From Rhodoferax sp. (GTDB lineage Bacteria > Pseudomonadota > Gammaproteobacteria > Burkholderiales > Burkholderiaceae_C), in the NCBI RefSeq assembly GCF_028714215.1, contig NZ_JAQTMS010000016.1:1-64000 (forward strand): a DNA stretch of 64,000 nt, written 5' to 3'. The number at the start of each line of letters is the position of its first letter. Position 1 is the first letter of the stretch. The notes below the pieces were generated by a model that worked only from the letters and a program-made list of their open reading frames with translations, ran no database searches and had not been told where the DNA came from. This document shows, one piece after another, positions 19,401 through 23,790 of the stretch. The position numbers and the translations under genes are program-made.

Positions 19401-20107
19401 GCTATACCGATGGACATGGGACAGTAGAAGCCGTTGGCAGCAACGTTATCTCTCTGGGCTCCACCGTGGACCTGCTGGCTTACAGTTGGAACGCCCACAC
19501 CCTGCTCGATGGAGTGAGCATCAGCAGCACCCATTACAGTGGCACCACCAACCAAAGCGGTGCGGCGAGCTTCACTGCTGTGACCGACCCCAGCCTGAGC
19601 CTGACAGTCAGTCGCGACATCCCCACGGCAGAAGTGGCAGCGACATCGAGTGCGGTTAACCTGCAAGATGCCATAGACATCCTCAAGATGATCGTCGGTC
19701 TGGACGTCAACGGCGCAGGCAAACCAGTTTCCCCTTATCAAACCCTGGCAGCAGATTTTGATGGCAATGGCACTGTGGGCTTGACCGATGCGATTGATGT
19801 TCTCAAACACGTTGTGGGCCTGACAGCACCCGAGCCGACTTGGCACTTTGTCAACGAAGTCGATCCCAGCGTACCAGGTAAGACCGGCCTAAACCCAGGT
19901 ACACCGCAAACAACAGTGACGATAGACCTCAGCGGCAGCAGTCCGGTACATGTCGGTTTGGTGGGATATCTGAGCGGAGATGTGGATGGCAGTTACGCTG
20001 GCACGGCAACTGCTGGGGATCTGGATGTTACTGATCCGGCTTACTTCACCTCACTGGTTGGAAGTCATGCTGAACTGACTGCTTCGCAATTTGGGGTTTA
20101 TGGTTAA
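4403..20107 (+). CDS. Giant RTX-repeat surface protein (5234 aa) with delta-60 propeller, cadherin/Ig-like and dockerin-like modules
   Basis: Starts at ATG 4403 with GAAGG upstream. There is no Sec signal peptide, as expected for type I secretion. Domain order: cadherin-like region (residues about 1-145); seven delta-60 repeats (about 150-550; DGKILVAGS...RYNxDGSLDTSFG), suited to a seven-bladed propeller; a second cadherin-like stretch (560-710); RTX modules with GGxGNDxLxGGxGND nonapeptides, each carrying a conserved NPFASGHARLTQSGTDTLLE segment (about 715-3175); three further modules (about 3180-3980); an irregular RTX block to about 4660; a region resembling a cohesin fold (about 4680-4830); two Ig-like domains (about 4830-5020); and the C-terminal dockerin-like module shared with the protein ending at 2182. 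A Ca2+-stabilised adhesin or S-layer-like role is inferred. The transporter genes are not in the window. Confidence 0.92.
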   Translation: MTAPVLTSSAETTNFVEGDNTPSLRYVINPALTIADADSTTFASATVSITGGYQSGVDSLILNLDASTGNITRSWSASTGVLSLSSAGAAATLEQWQAALRLITYSNNSQTPTGGDRSISFVLNDGTSDSAVVTKIVTVSPVNDATSLGVGRVSTDLGASEYAQAITVLPDGKILVAGSSRVGSGQTAPYSFAEVRYNPDGSLDTSFGNQGTRITEFVNGPQGNAIFNTIMGPDGKATALGYIVNDSALSVPDTRWAIARYNADGSLDTGFDVDGKQTFDLRNYSNLNHAALQADGKILVTGDQGTNPVWYGDTGVLRFNTDGSVDTSFGTGGLVNLGFGTDSAGERVLALPDGKILVACMVGGAGGDLGLARLNSDGSLDVTFDGDGILTTSLGASLSVRVIDAKQQADGKTVVLAGASDALTTANNAVLLRYNPDGSLDTNFDSDGKVSVNAITPKQVTLQPDGKLLVAGSSQGNFCVIRYNSDGSVDTSFGTAGSLTADFGTGGDTAYTVAVDDAGKLLVAGGSNGNFALARYNSDGSLDASFEGHAQPASGGSVVLDGHAAIADPEMGLTGYGGSSLTLMREGGASANDVFVAKAGGTLGDLTDGGNLTIGGTVIGTVVSNHGGTLELSFTSSLTGSVVTGASQTLVNSVLQQLAYSNTTDPVGTTVQIAWTFNDGNTGAQGPGGVLTTVASSSIKISADNGVAITGTSGNDTLSGGTGNDYLTGGLGNDTLTGGAGSDLFGFWNANGDVSVDTVTDFVAGIGGDSISAPLSRLSNYTSGSNPFTSVHVRLTQSGPDTLVEVDADGATGPGGYQTMVVLSNVSKANLVASNFNGVDPYANLGTDLADSLTETSGNDQINGGGGNDTLIGLAGNDTLYGGLGNDLLDGGAGVDQLFGNDGNDSVTGGAGNDILYGGAGDDTLDGGADTDGAYYADATGPVTVNLALGSASGAGIGSDTLISIENVYGSQYADTLIGSTGNDTLYGQGGNDLLNGGDGNDQLYGNDGNDSITGGAGYDVFYGGLGDDTLDGGADNDYVQYYDATGPVTVNLALGTATGAGIGTDTLISIEQVYGSQYADVLIGGTGNDFLIGQNGNDTLTGGAGSDFFQLRTSSADTSVDTITDFSAGVGGDSLYFTTSGFTNYSGSNPFASGHARLTQSGTDTLLELDTDGPTGVGTFQTIAILNNVTKGNLVASNINGWDPNAIAGTTAADSIIGTAGNDYIDGGAGNDTLTGLGGSDSLFGGTGDDVLDGGDGNDQLYGNDGNDSITGGAGYDVFYGGLGNDTLDGGADSDLVQYYDATGPVTVNLALGTASGAGIGTDTLINIEQVYGGQYADTFTGGAGNDNLYGQGGNDSLNGGDGNDYLSGDYGNDTLTGGAGSDFFQLRNSSADTSVDTITDFSAGVGGDNLYFTTAGFTNYSGSNPFASGHARLTQSGADTLLELDADGPSGAGTFQTVAILNNVTKGSMVANNINGWDPNAIVGTAAADSITGTVGNDYIDGGAGNDTLTGLGGSDSLFGGTGDDVLDGGDGNDQLYGNDGNDSITGGAGFDNLYGGLGNDTLDGGADTDYVQYTDATGPVTVNLALGTVTGAGIGTDTLISIENVSGGQYADTLIGSAGNDTLYGQNGNDSLNGGDGNDYLSGDYGNDTLTGGAGSDYLQLRNSSNDTSVDTITDFTVGIGGDSLSIPTWMLTNYSGSNPFASGHARLTQSGTDTLLELDTDGTTGVGTFQTIAILNNVAKGNLVASNLNGYDPNAIVGTSGADSITGTAGNDYIDGGAGNDTLNGLAGNDTLYGGLDNDVINGGDGNDQLYGSDGNDTVYSGAGNDNLYGGLGNDVLDGGDGNDQLFGNDGNDSITGGAGFDNFYGGAGDDTLDGGADSDNVQYDDATGPVTVNLALGTATGAGVGVDTLLSIENVWGSQYADTLIGDANSNSLTGGVGNDTLTGGLGSDFFQLRTSTADTSVDTITDFTAGVGGDNLYFTTSGFTNYSGSNPFASGHARLTQSGSDTLLELDTDGPGGVGAFQTIAILNNVAKGNLVASNVNGWDPNAIAGTAGPDSISGTTGDDYIDGGAGNDTLTGLAGNDQLYGGLDNDVIDGGDGNDQLYGNDGNDSITGGAGYDNFYGGLGNDTLDGGADTDSVQYYDATGPVTVNLTLGTATGAGIGTDTLISIENVYGSQYADTLIGGAGNDLLYGQNGNDTLTGGAGSDNFQFWNSGNDTSVDTITDFTTGVGGDSLYFPAWRLTNYTGSNPFASGHARLTQSGTDTLLELDTDGPGGVNVFQTIAILNNVTKGDLVASNLNGYDPNAIGGTAAADSLTGTAGNDYIDGGAGNDTLTGLAGNDTLYGGLDSDVIDGGDGNDQLFGNDGNDSIAGGAGFDNLYGGLGNDTLNGGADNDYVQYTDATGPVTVNLALGTATGAGIGVDTLISIENVSVQFNQYGHVLIGDANNNSLTGGKGNDNITGGAGDDGLYGGMGGNDILDGGDGNDTLSGDTGNDTLTGGAGSDYFQVRTSGTDTSVDTITDFTAGNSGDNLYFTTSGFTNYASGANPFASGHARLTQSGTDTLLELDTDGPGGVNAFQTVALLNNVTKGNLVASNLNGYDPNAIAGTAAADSITGTAGNDYIDGGAGNDTLTGLAGNDTIYGGLDNDVIEGGDGNDQLFGNDGNDTVYSGAGNDNLYGGLGNDVLDGGDGNDQLFGNDGNDSITGGAGFDNFYGGTGDDTLDGGADSDNVQYDDATGPVTVNLALGTATGAGVGTDTLISIENVNGSQYADTLIGDSNNNSLAGGVGSDTLTGGLGSDFFQVSTSSADTSVDTITDFSAGVGGDNLYFTTSGFTNYSGSNPFASGHARLTQSGTDTLLELDTDGTTGVGTFQTVAILNNVAKGNLVASNINGWDPNAIAGTSAADSITGTVGNDYIDGGTGNDTLTGLAGNDTLYGGLDNDVIDGGDGNDQLFGNDGNDNITGGAGFDNFYGGAGDDTLDGGADSDNVQYDDATGPVTVNLALGTATGAGVGVDTLLSIENGWGSQYADTLIGDANSNSLTGGVGNDTITGGPGSDFFQFWNYNTDTSVDTITDFTVGVGGDGLGIPTWRLTNYTGANPFASGHARLTQSGTDTLLELDTDGPTGVGTFQTVAILNNVTKANLVASNLNGYDPNAIMGTSGGDSITGTAGNDYIDGRGGIDRVDYQYSKAGVTVDLANNTASDGYGGTDTLLNIENVRGSRDFNDSIAGNAADNLLEGLGGNDTLWGGSGNDTLIGGDGNDYLDGNAGADSVLGGTGDDYMQGADESNDTLDGGDGNDVVSYNFSGSNTPVSFTASGTSTQPDGLGGTDTLLNIEQIHIFGGTAGDTLVGDTRYNWLNGNGGNDTLTGGAGGDTFAFDTSQANGVDRITDFSAEDNLNLQNFTITSLSAGDDASTLSKGAVLVGTPTGGVTTIRVGVDATPGADLSFELQGNFAASDFYYQNYSFGANINYIPGSTITGTDGADTLNGTMGADNISGLAGNDNINGQGGNDTLIGGDGNDYLDGNAGADSVLGGAGDDYMQGADGSNDTLDGGDGNDVVSYNFSGSNTPVSFTASGTSTQPDGLGGTDTLLNIEQIHIFGGSAGDTLVGDTRYNWLIGNGGNDTLTGGAGGDTFAFDTSQANGVDRITDFSAEDNLNLQNFTITSLSAGDDASTLGKGAVLVGTPTGGVTTIRVGVDATPGADLSFELQGNFTASNFHFSNDAFGANINYAPGINLVGTAGNDQLNGTMGPDTISGLEGNDTLDGQSGSDSVMGGAGDDYIVAADGFNDTIDGGDGYDIAGYYFGDVNTRVTFTATGTSTQPDGRGGTDTLLNIEELNIQGGSAADTLVGDARRDWIMGNAGNDTLTGGAGNDSFAYNMLQASGTDRVTDFSATDDLYFMNFSINKLSGGDDASALAKGAVLVGTPVGGVTTISVGVDATPGADLTIELEGNYAVSGLYFSNDQNGGAHLSYVPGTLATGTAGDDSLFGNLGADTLFGGAGNDSLVGANGNDSLDGGDGNDTLIGGNGTDTLTGGAGSDLFYVRQNVADTSIDVFTDFTAGEGGDRLVIPTNQFTNYTSSSNPFVSGHVRVTQSGTDTLLEFDTDGPGGANGFQTAAVLSNVVTSNLVASNFTPLFGTAADDNMTGTSVGDTMYGGAGNDTIAGLGGNDVLYGDDGSDSLLGGAGADTLIGGAGSDTLDGGLVLDRINYSDNNFANYSFATAAVNINLSGITGDGSVGSGTASGDASVGADTLINIDILQGSNFNDTIVGSTALIFEQIDGGPGNDTLDGGAITDTLNADNSNRVSYQTATGAGVTVDLIADTGVGATGSNAGSDTLSNFNQVRGSSFDDTLLGSNRTDVTESFEGRAGNDSIDGRGDFDMLRYDSAGGGVTVNLVTGTATGTGVGTDTFINIEGVIGSAYADNLIGGNAANGVTVSDVLSEVFRGGAGNDTIDGGQGYDRVDYTSSTAGVNVVLNDTLNGSASDGLGGTDVLRNIEGVRGSAFNDTLTGSNTAAFESFEGLEGNDSIDGMGGIDRVDYKVARSGVIVNLSTGTASDGYEGTDTLLNIENVRGSRDFNDSITGNAADNVLEGLGGNDTLMGGAGNDTAIFSGNQSQYAITPIAGGGWQVEDLRAAAHYDTNTNTWSSNDGIDQVHEIETLRFADGDRVLNGGATEFIKIDHLSLTQNAANNTTVVKFNVHFDADAIEGSKVEGAIVDLVYDYSKVSAAQATSAKYIDSTFGTESNVWSNVVSNLVGASANGKIALTAATDAANPIIDANGDVLTVTLQVNSLVSAFQIGLESKAAGGDTSIVTADSITHNVDVGSTKTARLSNGSVTISGEPTQGQTLTAAVSDVDGVGSVSYQWKADAVDIVGATKNTITLSENQVGKTLTVAVSYLDGNDTAEALTSNATVAVVNVNDAPVGEVSISGGSTPGSILTASNNLSDLDGLGAVSYRWQSSENGTTAWTDIAGATSTTLTLSASQGGHFLRTLASYTDGHGTVEAVGSNVISLGSTVDLLAYSWNAHTLLDGVSISSTHYSGTTNQSGAASFTAVTDPSLSLTVSRDIPTAEVAATSSAVNLQDAIDILKMIVGLDVNGAGKPVSPYQTLAADFDGNGTVGLTDAIDVLKHVVGLTAPEPTWHFVNEVDPSVPGKTGLNPGTPQTTVTIDLSGSSPVHVGLVGYLSGDVDGSYAGTATAGDLDVTDPAYFTSLVGSHAELTASQFGVYG
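6540..13930 (+). repeat. Array of about nine RTX modules inside the giant gene
   Basis: Units of about 775-895 bp repeat in frame. Landmarks are the recurring GNDYIDGG(A/T)GNDTL starts near 8067, 8894, 9722, 10604, 11381, 12277, 13156 and 13928, and the NPFASGHARLTQSG segment in each unit. A tenth copy of that segment lies apart near 16.67 kb. Units differ by small substitutions and by the presence of an extra nonapeptide block, so unequal crossing-over could change the protein length. Confidence 0.9.
13930..16350 (+). repeat. Three-copy second module type, two copies nearly identical
   Basis: Bases about 14161-14790 recur at 14938-15567 with a 777-bp offset and few changes; a third, more diverged copy follows to about 16350. 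The unit encodes SYNFSGSNTPVSFTASGTST, then DTLLNIE, an RTX block and VDRITDFSAEDNLNL. The high DNA identity of the first two copies indicates recent duplication. Confidence 0.88.
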
Positions 20108-20176
20108 GTGAGAGCTGACCAGAGCGCAAATACCCGTTTTGCAAGGGTGACCCCACCCGACGCTGTAATCGTAAAT

Positions 20177-21334
20177 TCAATCCAATTTTGCCGCCAAGTC
20201 CGCAGCTCTTGGGTGGTAGTACCGCCCCAGCATCCTGGTCGATTTGTGGCCCGTGACCTTCATCAGCTCATGCATGGCCAACTTCTCGGCAAGTCGGGAA
20301 GTGGCCTCGTGCCGCAGGTCATGGAAATGCAGGTCAACAAGGACCTTGTCCTCGATCTCGATTCTGGCCAGCAAATCGAGTGTAATCTGCCGCGGTGCCC
20401 TCTTTTTGAAGATCAGGGCACGGATTTCCAAGTCCTGCTCCTTCTGGTCGAACCCAGCATTGGCCATCAGGCCGCGCAGTTGCTTATGTACGTGCGCCTT
20501 TCGCGCACGCCTCATAGCACGATCCCAAGCCATTTGGAGCGCGTTTTGGGAAAGGGGTAGCACCTTGCCCATGGTTGCCTTCGGCAAAGTTTCCAATAGG
20601 GCTACAGCGCGTCGGCTGAGGGGTACATCACGGAAGGAGTCGCCATTCTTGGTGACTCCGCCTTCTTTGCCCCGAATCCGGGCCACCCGGTGTTTGAGAT
20701 TAATTTCGTCCCACTGGAGTGAGAGCAATTCTGACTGTCTCGCGGCTGTCTCAATGGCCAGCACTGCTGCCGCGTGCGGTAGCGGGCTTTCGCACTCTTG
20801 CAATGCGGCCAGAAGCAACGAGTCCTCGTCGCCTTCGAGGCGACGATCCCGGTCATTCGAGAGACTTGGCTTCCTGACCAAGGAAATCGGGTTACCCTTG
20901 GGCAGGGCGATCCCCCAATCCATTGATGCGGCTTTGAAAATCCGGGACACCATGCCCAGTTCATGGATCACGGTTTGTGGACTCACGGCCTTGAGCCGTT
21001 CGTCCCGGTACTCCGACAATCTGGCTGGCGTAATGGCAGCCAGAGAGTAGGGGCCAAAAGCCTTGGCTACCCGTTTAAGGACATAGATGTCCTGATCCTT
21101 GCCGCGTTTGCTGGGTAGCACATCACGCTCATACCGCTCCGCAGCCTTGGCAAACGTAGTTTTTTCCGCGTCGTCACGGTTGATGAACGCGTCAACATCC
21201 ATCTCTCGCTCTAATGTGCGAGCCCATGCCCCAGCATCCGCCCGTGTGCGAAAGGTCTTAGACTGTACGGGCCAGCCGTCCCGTCTGATTTTTGCTTGCC
21301 AGCGTCCAGATTCACGCTGAGTAAAAGTTGCCAT
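20177..21334 (-). CDS. Tyrosine recombinase / phage-type integrase
   Basis: A 385-residue protein with an N-terminal Arm-binding-like domain (RESGRWQAKIRRDGWP...SKTF), a core-binding region, and the catalytic residues Arg199 (ETAARQSELL), His338-x-x-Arg341 (FHDLRHEA), His363 (TGHKS) and Tyr372 (GRYYHPR). An unusual stretch of about 50 residues (roughly 283-334) separates the catalytic core halves. It is transcribed away from the tRNA-Asp fragment 104 bp upstream, the usual position of an integrase beside its attachment site. It would catalyse excision and integration of the island that carries the RTX genes. Expression control is not evident. Confidence 0.92.
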   Translation of the reverse strand: MATFTQRESGRWQAKIRRDGWPVQSKTFRTRADAGAWARTLEREMDVDAFINRDDAEKTTFAKAAERYERDVLPSKRGKDQDIYVLKRVAKAFGPYSLAAITPARLSEYRDERLKAVSPQTVIHELGMVSRIFKAASMDWGIALPKGNPISLVRKPSLSNDRDRRLEGDEDSLLLAALQECESPLPHAAAVLAIETAARQSELLSLQWDEINLKHRVARIRGKEGGVTKNGDSFRDVPLSRRAVALLETLPKATMGKVLPLSQNALQMAWDRAMRRARKAHVHKQLRGLMANAGFDQKEQDLEIRALIFKKRAPRQITLDLLARIEIEDKVLVDLHFHDLRHEATSRLAEKLAMHELMKVTGHKSTRMLGRYYHPRAADLAAKLD

Positions 21335-21437
21335 TGCTGATCCTCGCTGTCCCCGTTTTGTCCCCGTATGGGAAAAAGTACAACGTATTATGGCTGAAAA
21401 CGTTGATACGTAAGGGTTTCAAGAAGAGTGAATTTTA

Positions 21438-21484
21438 GGCCTGTCACGCCGGGGGTCGCGGGTTCGAGTCCCGTCCACCCGCCA
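21438..21484 (+). tRNA. Displaced 3' fragment of tRNA-Asp(GTC), probable attachment site
   Basis: The sequence runs from the anticodon arm (loop CTGTCAC, anticodon GTC at 21443-21445) through the T arm (GCGGG TTCGAGT CCCGT) to a genomic CCA. The 5' half of a tRNA is absent: the preceding bases (AATTTTAG) do not form a D arm or acceptor strand. This is what remains when an element integrates into a tRNA 3' end. The acceptor side has one base fewer than the usual seven before the discriminator, which suggests that the copy has decayed. The fragment itself is non-functional. Confidence 0.8.
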
Positions 21485-21494
21485 ACATTGGAAA

Positions 21495-21525
21495 AGCCAT
21501 CGATCGAAAGATTGATGGCTTTTTT
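21495..21525 (+). terminator. Rho-independent terminator of the original tRNA-Asp gene
   Basis: An 11-bp stem (21495-21505 with 21510-21520, one G-U pair) closes a GAAA tetraloop and is followed by a T-run. It lies 10 bp after the tRNA CCA, so it marks the native chromosomal flank beyond the island. Confidence 0.88.
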
Positions 21526-21642
21526 CTTGTGCGCCCAGCATGCGCGCGCTCCTGGAAGTGCAAGTCCTCCCGCGAGCTGATCACAGCGAGCGAAGTAAGG
21601 CGTAAACTGATCGTACAAAGATGTGATTCAGGGGGACTTGGA

Positions 21643-23760
21643 ATGAATTCAATCATGCGCTGGCTGGCACCTCCTGTATTTGCAGGGGATGAAGAGAAAA
21701 CGCGCCAGGCGAGTTTGATCAACGTCATCTGCGTCGCTTCCCTGGTGTTCATATGGGTCCTAGTGGCGGGTTCCCTGCTGACCGGAAATATCCCCACCAC
21801 CATTCTGATCATCGAGCTCTTTTCCGGATCCGCAGTCATCCTGCAACTGCTGCGCTGGCTGCGCATCGGCAAGGTGACGCTGGCGCGGGCCGGGATCATC
21901 ATCTTCGGCCTGGTCTACATCACTGGCGCTACCGCCAGCATAGGAACCATTCGCACGCCGACCGCAGCCGTCTTTGTTTTTTGGGTCCTGATGACCGGGT
22001 TGCTCTTTGGCCTGCGCGGTATTTTGATCGGCACCCCCACCGCCTCGCTGGCGGTGTCGGGATTGATCGTGGCACAGAATGCCGGCTGGCTGCGCCAGCC
22101 TTTTCAGGGTGTCGGCCTGATGCAGTGGCTCACCTTCACGGCCTTGTTCGGATTCACAAGCGGTGTGACTTATTACGTCAGCCTGGGAACACGGCGAGCG
22201 CTCTCACGTGCCGAGCAGGAAATCGAGCGGCGCAGACAGGTCGAGGTGGCCTTGAAAGACAGCGAGCAACGCTACCGCACCTTGGTGGAGTGGACGCCGG
22301 AACCACTGGTCGTTCATCGGGATCGGAAAATCCTCTACGTGAACCCGGCGGCCGTGACGCTGTTTGGTGCCGGCTCTGCACAAGACCTGGTCGGCGGGTC
22401 CATCGTGGAGCGGATTGCGCCGGATTGTCTGACAGAGGCGCTGGCGCGTGAGCAATACTTTATTGAGCACGGTTTCGTGCCCAGGGGCGAGCAAAAGTTT
22501 TGCAAAATGGACAAAACGACTATCGACGTTGAAGTCCAAAGCTCGTCGATTTCGTACGATGGCGCACCGGCCGTTCATCTGGCGGTGCGCGACATCACGC
22601 AACGCAAGGCCATTGAAGCGGTGCTCGAAGCCGCGCGCTTGAGGGCCGAGAATTCGAGTCAGGCCAAATCGCGCTTCCTGGCGTCTGCCAGCCATGACCT
22701 GCGTCAGCCGGCCCATGCCCTGGGGCTGTTTGTGGCGCGATTGGCAGAGTTGCCAAATGACGCGCAAACCAGGCATCTGGTGGACTGCATGGACGCCTCG
22801 GTGCGTGCCATGCAGGATATGCTGGATGGATTCTTCGACATATCGCGGCTGGAATCGGAGCAGACGCAAATCAAAAAGGTGGGCTTTCCGATCCAGGCCG
22901 TATTCGGGCAATTGGGTAACGGTTTTGCCAGCGCGGCCAGCGACAAGGGCTTGCGCCTGCGATTTCGGCCATCAACGGCCTGGGTTGAGAGCGACCCCGG
23001 CCTGCTGCATCGAATCCTGCTCAATCTGGTCAGCAACGCCGTGCGGTACACCCGGCAAGGCAGTGTCTTGGTGGCCTGTCGGCCGACGTCCGACGGCACC
23101 CGGCTTCGCATCGAGGTGCGGGACAGTGGTGTCGGGATCGCCGCGCAACACCATGAAAATATCTTCCAGGAGTTCTTTCAGATCGACAATTTGCAGCGCG
23201 ACCGCAGCAAGGGCCTGGGCGTTGGCTTGAGCATTGTTGATCGGGCTTGTCGGCTATTGGATCATCCCTTGGTCATGCATTCGGCACCGGGCTGTGGAAC
23301 ACGCTTCACGCTGACCGTGCCGATGGCGCCGGCACAGGCGGGTCGAAAGCATGAACAGACAACTGAAGTGGCGACAAGTGTCGAATTCGACGGCCTGTGC
23401 GTGCTGCTGATCGAGGACGATGCGTTGGGCCGGGTGGGACTGGCGAGCTTGCTGGAATCCTGGGGCTGCACGGTCTTGGCGGCCGAAGGGGCGCAAGCGG
23501 GCTGCAAGCTGTATCGGCCGGACCAGTCCCCTGACATCATCATCAGCGACTTCAGGTTGGGCGGCGGGGTCAACGGCATCGAGGCCGTGGATATGTTGAG
23601 CGCGGCGGCAGGACGCCGGATTGCGGCCTGTCTGGTCAGTGGTGATACCGACGCGAGTGTCAGGCAAAAAGCACAAGCCGCTGGACTGACCCTTCTGCAA
23701 AAGCCGGTTCGACCGGCCAAACTGAGAAGTCTGGTGCGGCACTTGGCCAAGACGAAGTAA
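21643..23760 (+). CDS. Membrane-bound hybrid sensor histidine kinase (PAS, HisKA, HATPase, REC)
   Basis: 705 residues from ATG 21643 (GGGGGA upstream). Residues 1-185 contain about six hydrophobic helices. A PAS domain follows (about 205-330; YRTLVEWTPEPLVVHRD). The phosphoacceptor is His351 in ASHDLRQPAHALGLF, a HisKA form common in betaproteobacteria. The ATPase domain has the N box LLNLVSNAVRYT and GLGVGLSIV. The C-terminal receiver has LIEDD and phosphorylatable Asp636 (IIISDFRLGG), with K in LLQKPVRP. No separate response regulator lies beside it, so a phosphorelay partner must be elsewhere. The ligand is unknown. It is the first chromosomal gene to the right of the proposed island boundary. 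Confidence 0.92.
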   Translation: MNSIMRWLAPPVFAGDEEKTRQASLINVICVASLVFIWVLVAGSLLTGNIPTTILIIELFSGSAVILQLLRWLRIGKVTLARAGIIIFGLVYITGATASIGTIRTPTAAVFVFWVLMTGLLFGLRGILIGTPTASLAVSGLIVAQNAGWLRQPFQGVGLMQWLTFTALFGFTSGVTYYVSLGTRRALSRAEQEIERRRQVEVALKDSEQRYRTLVEWTPEPLVVHRDRKILYVNPAAVTLFGAGSAQDLVGGSIVERIAPDCLTEALAREQYFIEHGFVPRGEQKFCKMDKTTIDVEVQSSSISYDGAPAVHLAVRDITQRKAIEAVLEAARLRAENSSQAKSRFLASASHDLRQPAHALGLFVARLAELPNDAQTRHLVDCMDASVRAMQDMLDGFFDISRLESEQTQIKKVGFPIQAVFGQLGNGFASAASDKGLRLRFRPSTAWVESDPGLLHRILLNLVSNAVRYTRQGSVLVACRPTSDGTRLRIEVRDSGVGIAAQHHENIFQEFFQIDNLQRDRSKGLGVGLSIVDRACRLLDHPLVMHSAPGCGTRFTLTVPMAPAQAGRKHEQTTEVATSVEFDGLCVLLIEDDALGRVGLASLLESWGCTVLAAEGAQAGCKLYRPDQSPDIIISDFRLGGGVNGIEAVDMLSAAAGRRIAACLVSGDTDASVRQKAQAAGLTLLQKPVRPAKLRSLVRHLAKTK

Positions 23761-23783
23761 GTCTGTGGCTTCGGGTGACAGAC
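23761..23783. terminator. Inverted repeat between convergent kinase and hipA genes
   Basis: GTCTGT (23761-23766) and ACAGAC (23778-23783) can form a 6-bp stem with an 11-nt loop in the 30-bp space between converging genes. It lacks a clear T-tract, so termination is only suggested. Confidence 0.35.
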
Positions 23784-23790
23784 GCAGCTT

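Noticed and set aside
20244..21050. 268-codon forward frame opposite the integrase
   Set aside because: Shadow frame rich in Arg/Ser; the reverse strand carries all integrase catalytic residues.
21388..21902. Reverse-strand frames reading WTGLEPATPGVTG and GGRDSNPRPPA
   Set aside because: These are the well-known false proteins produced by translating the tRNA 3' end backwards; they coincide with the tRNA-Asp fragment.
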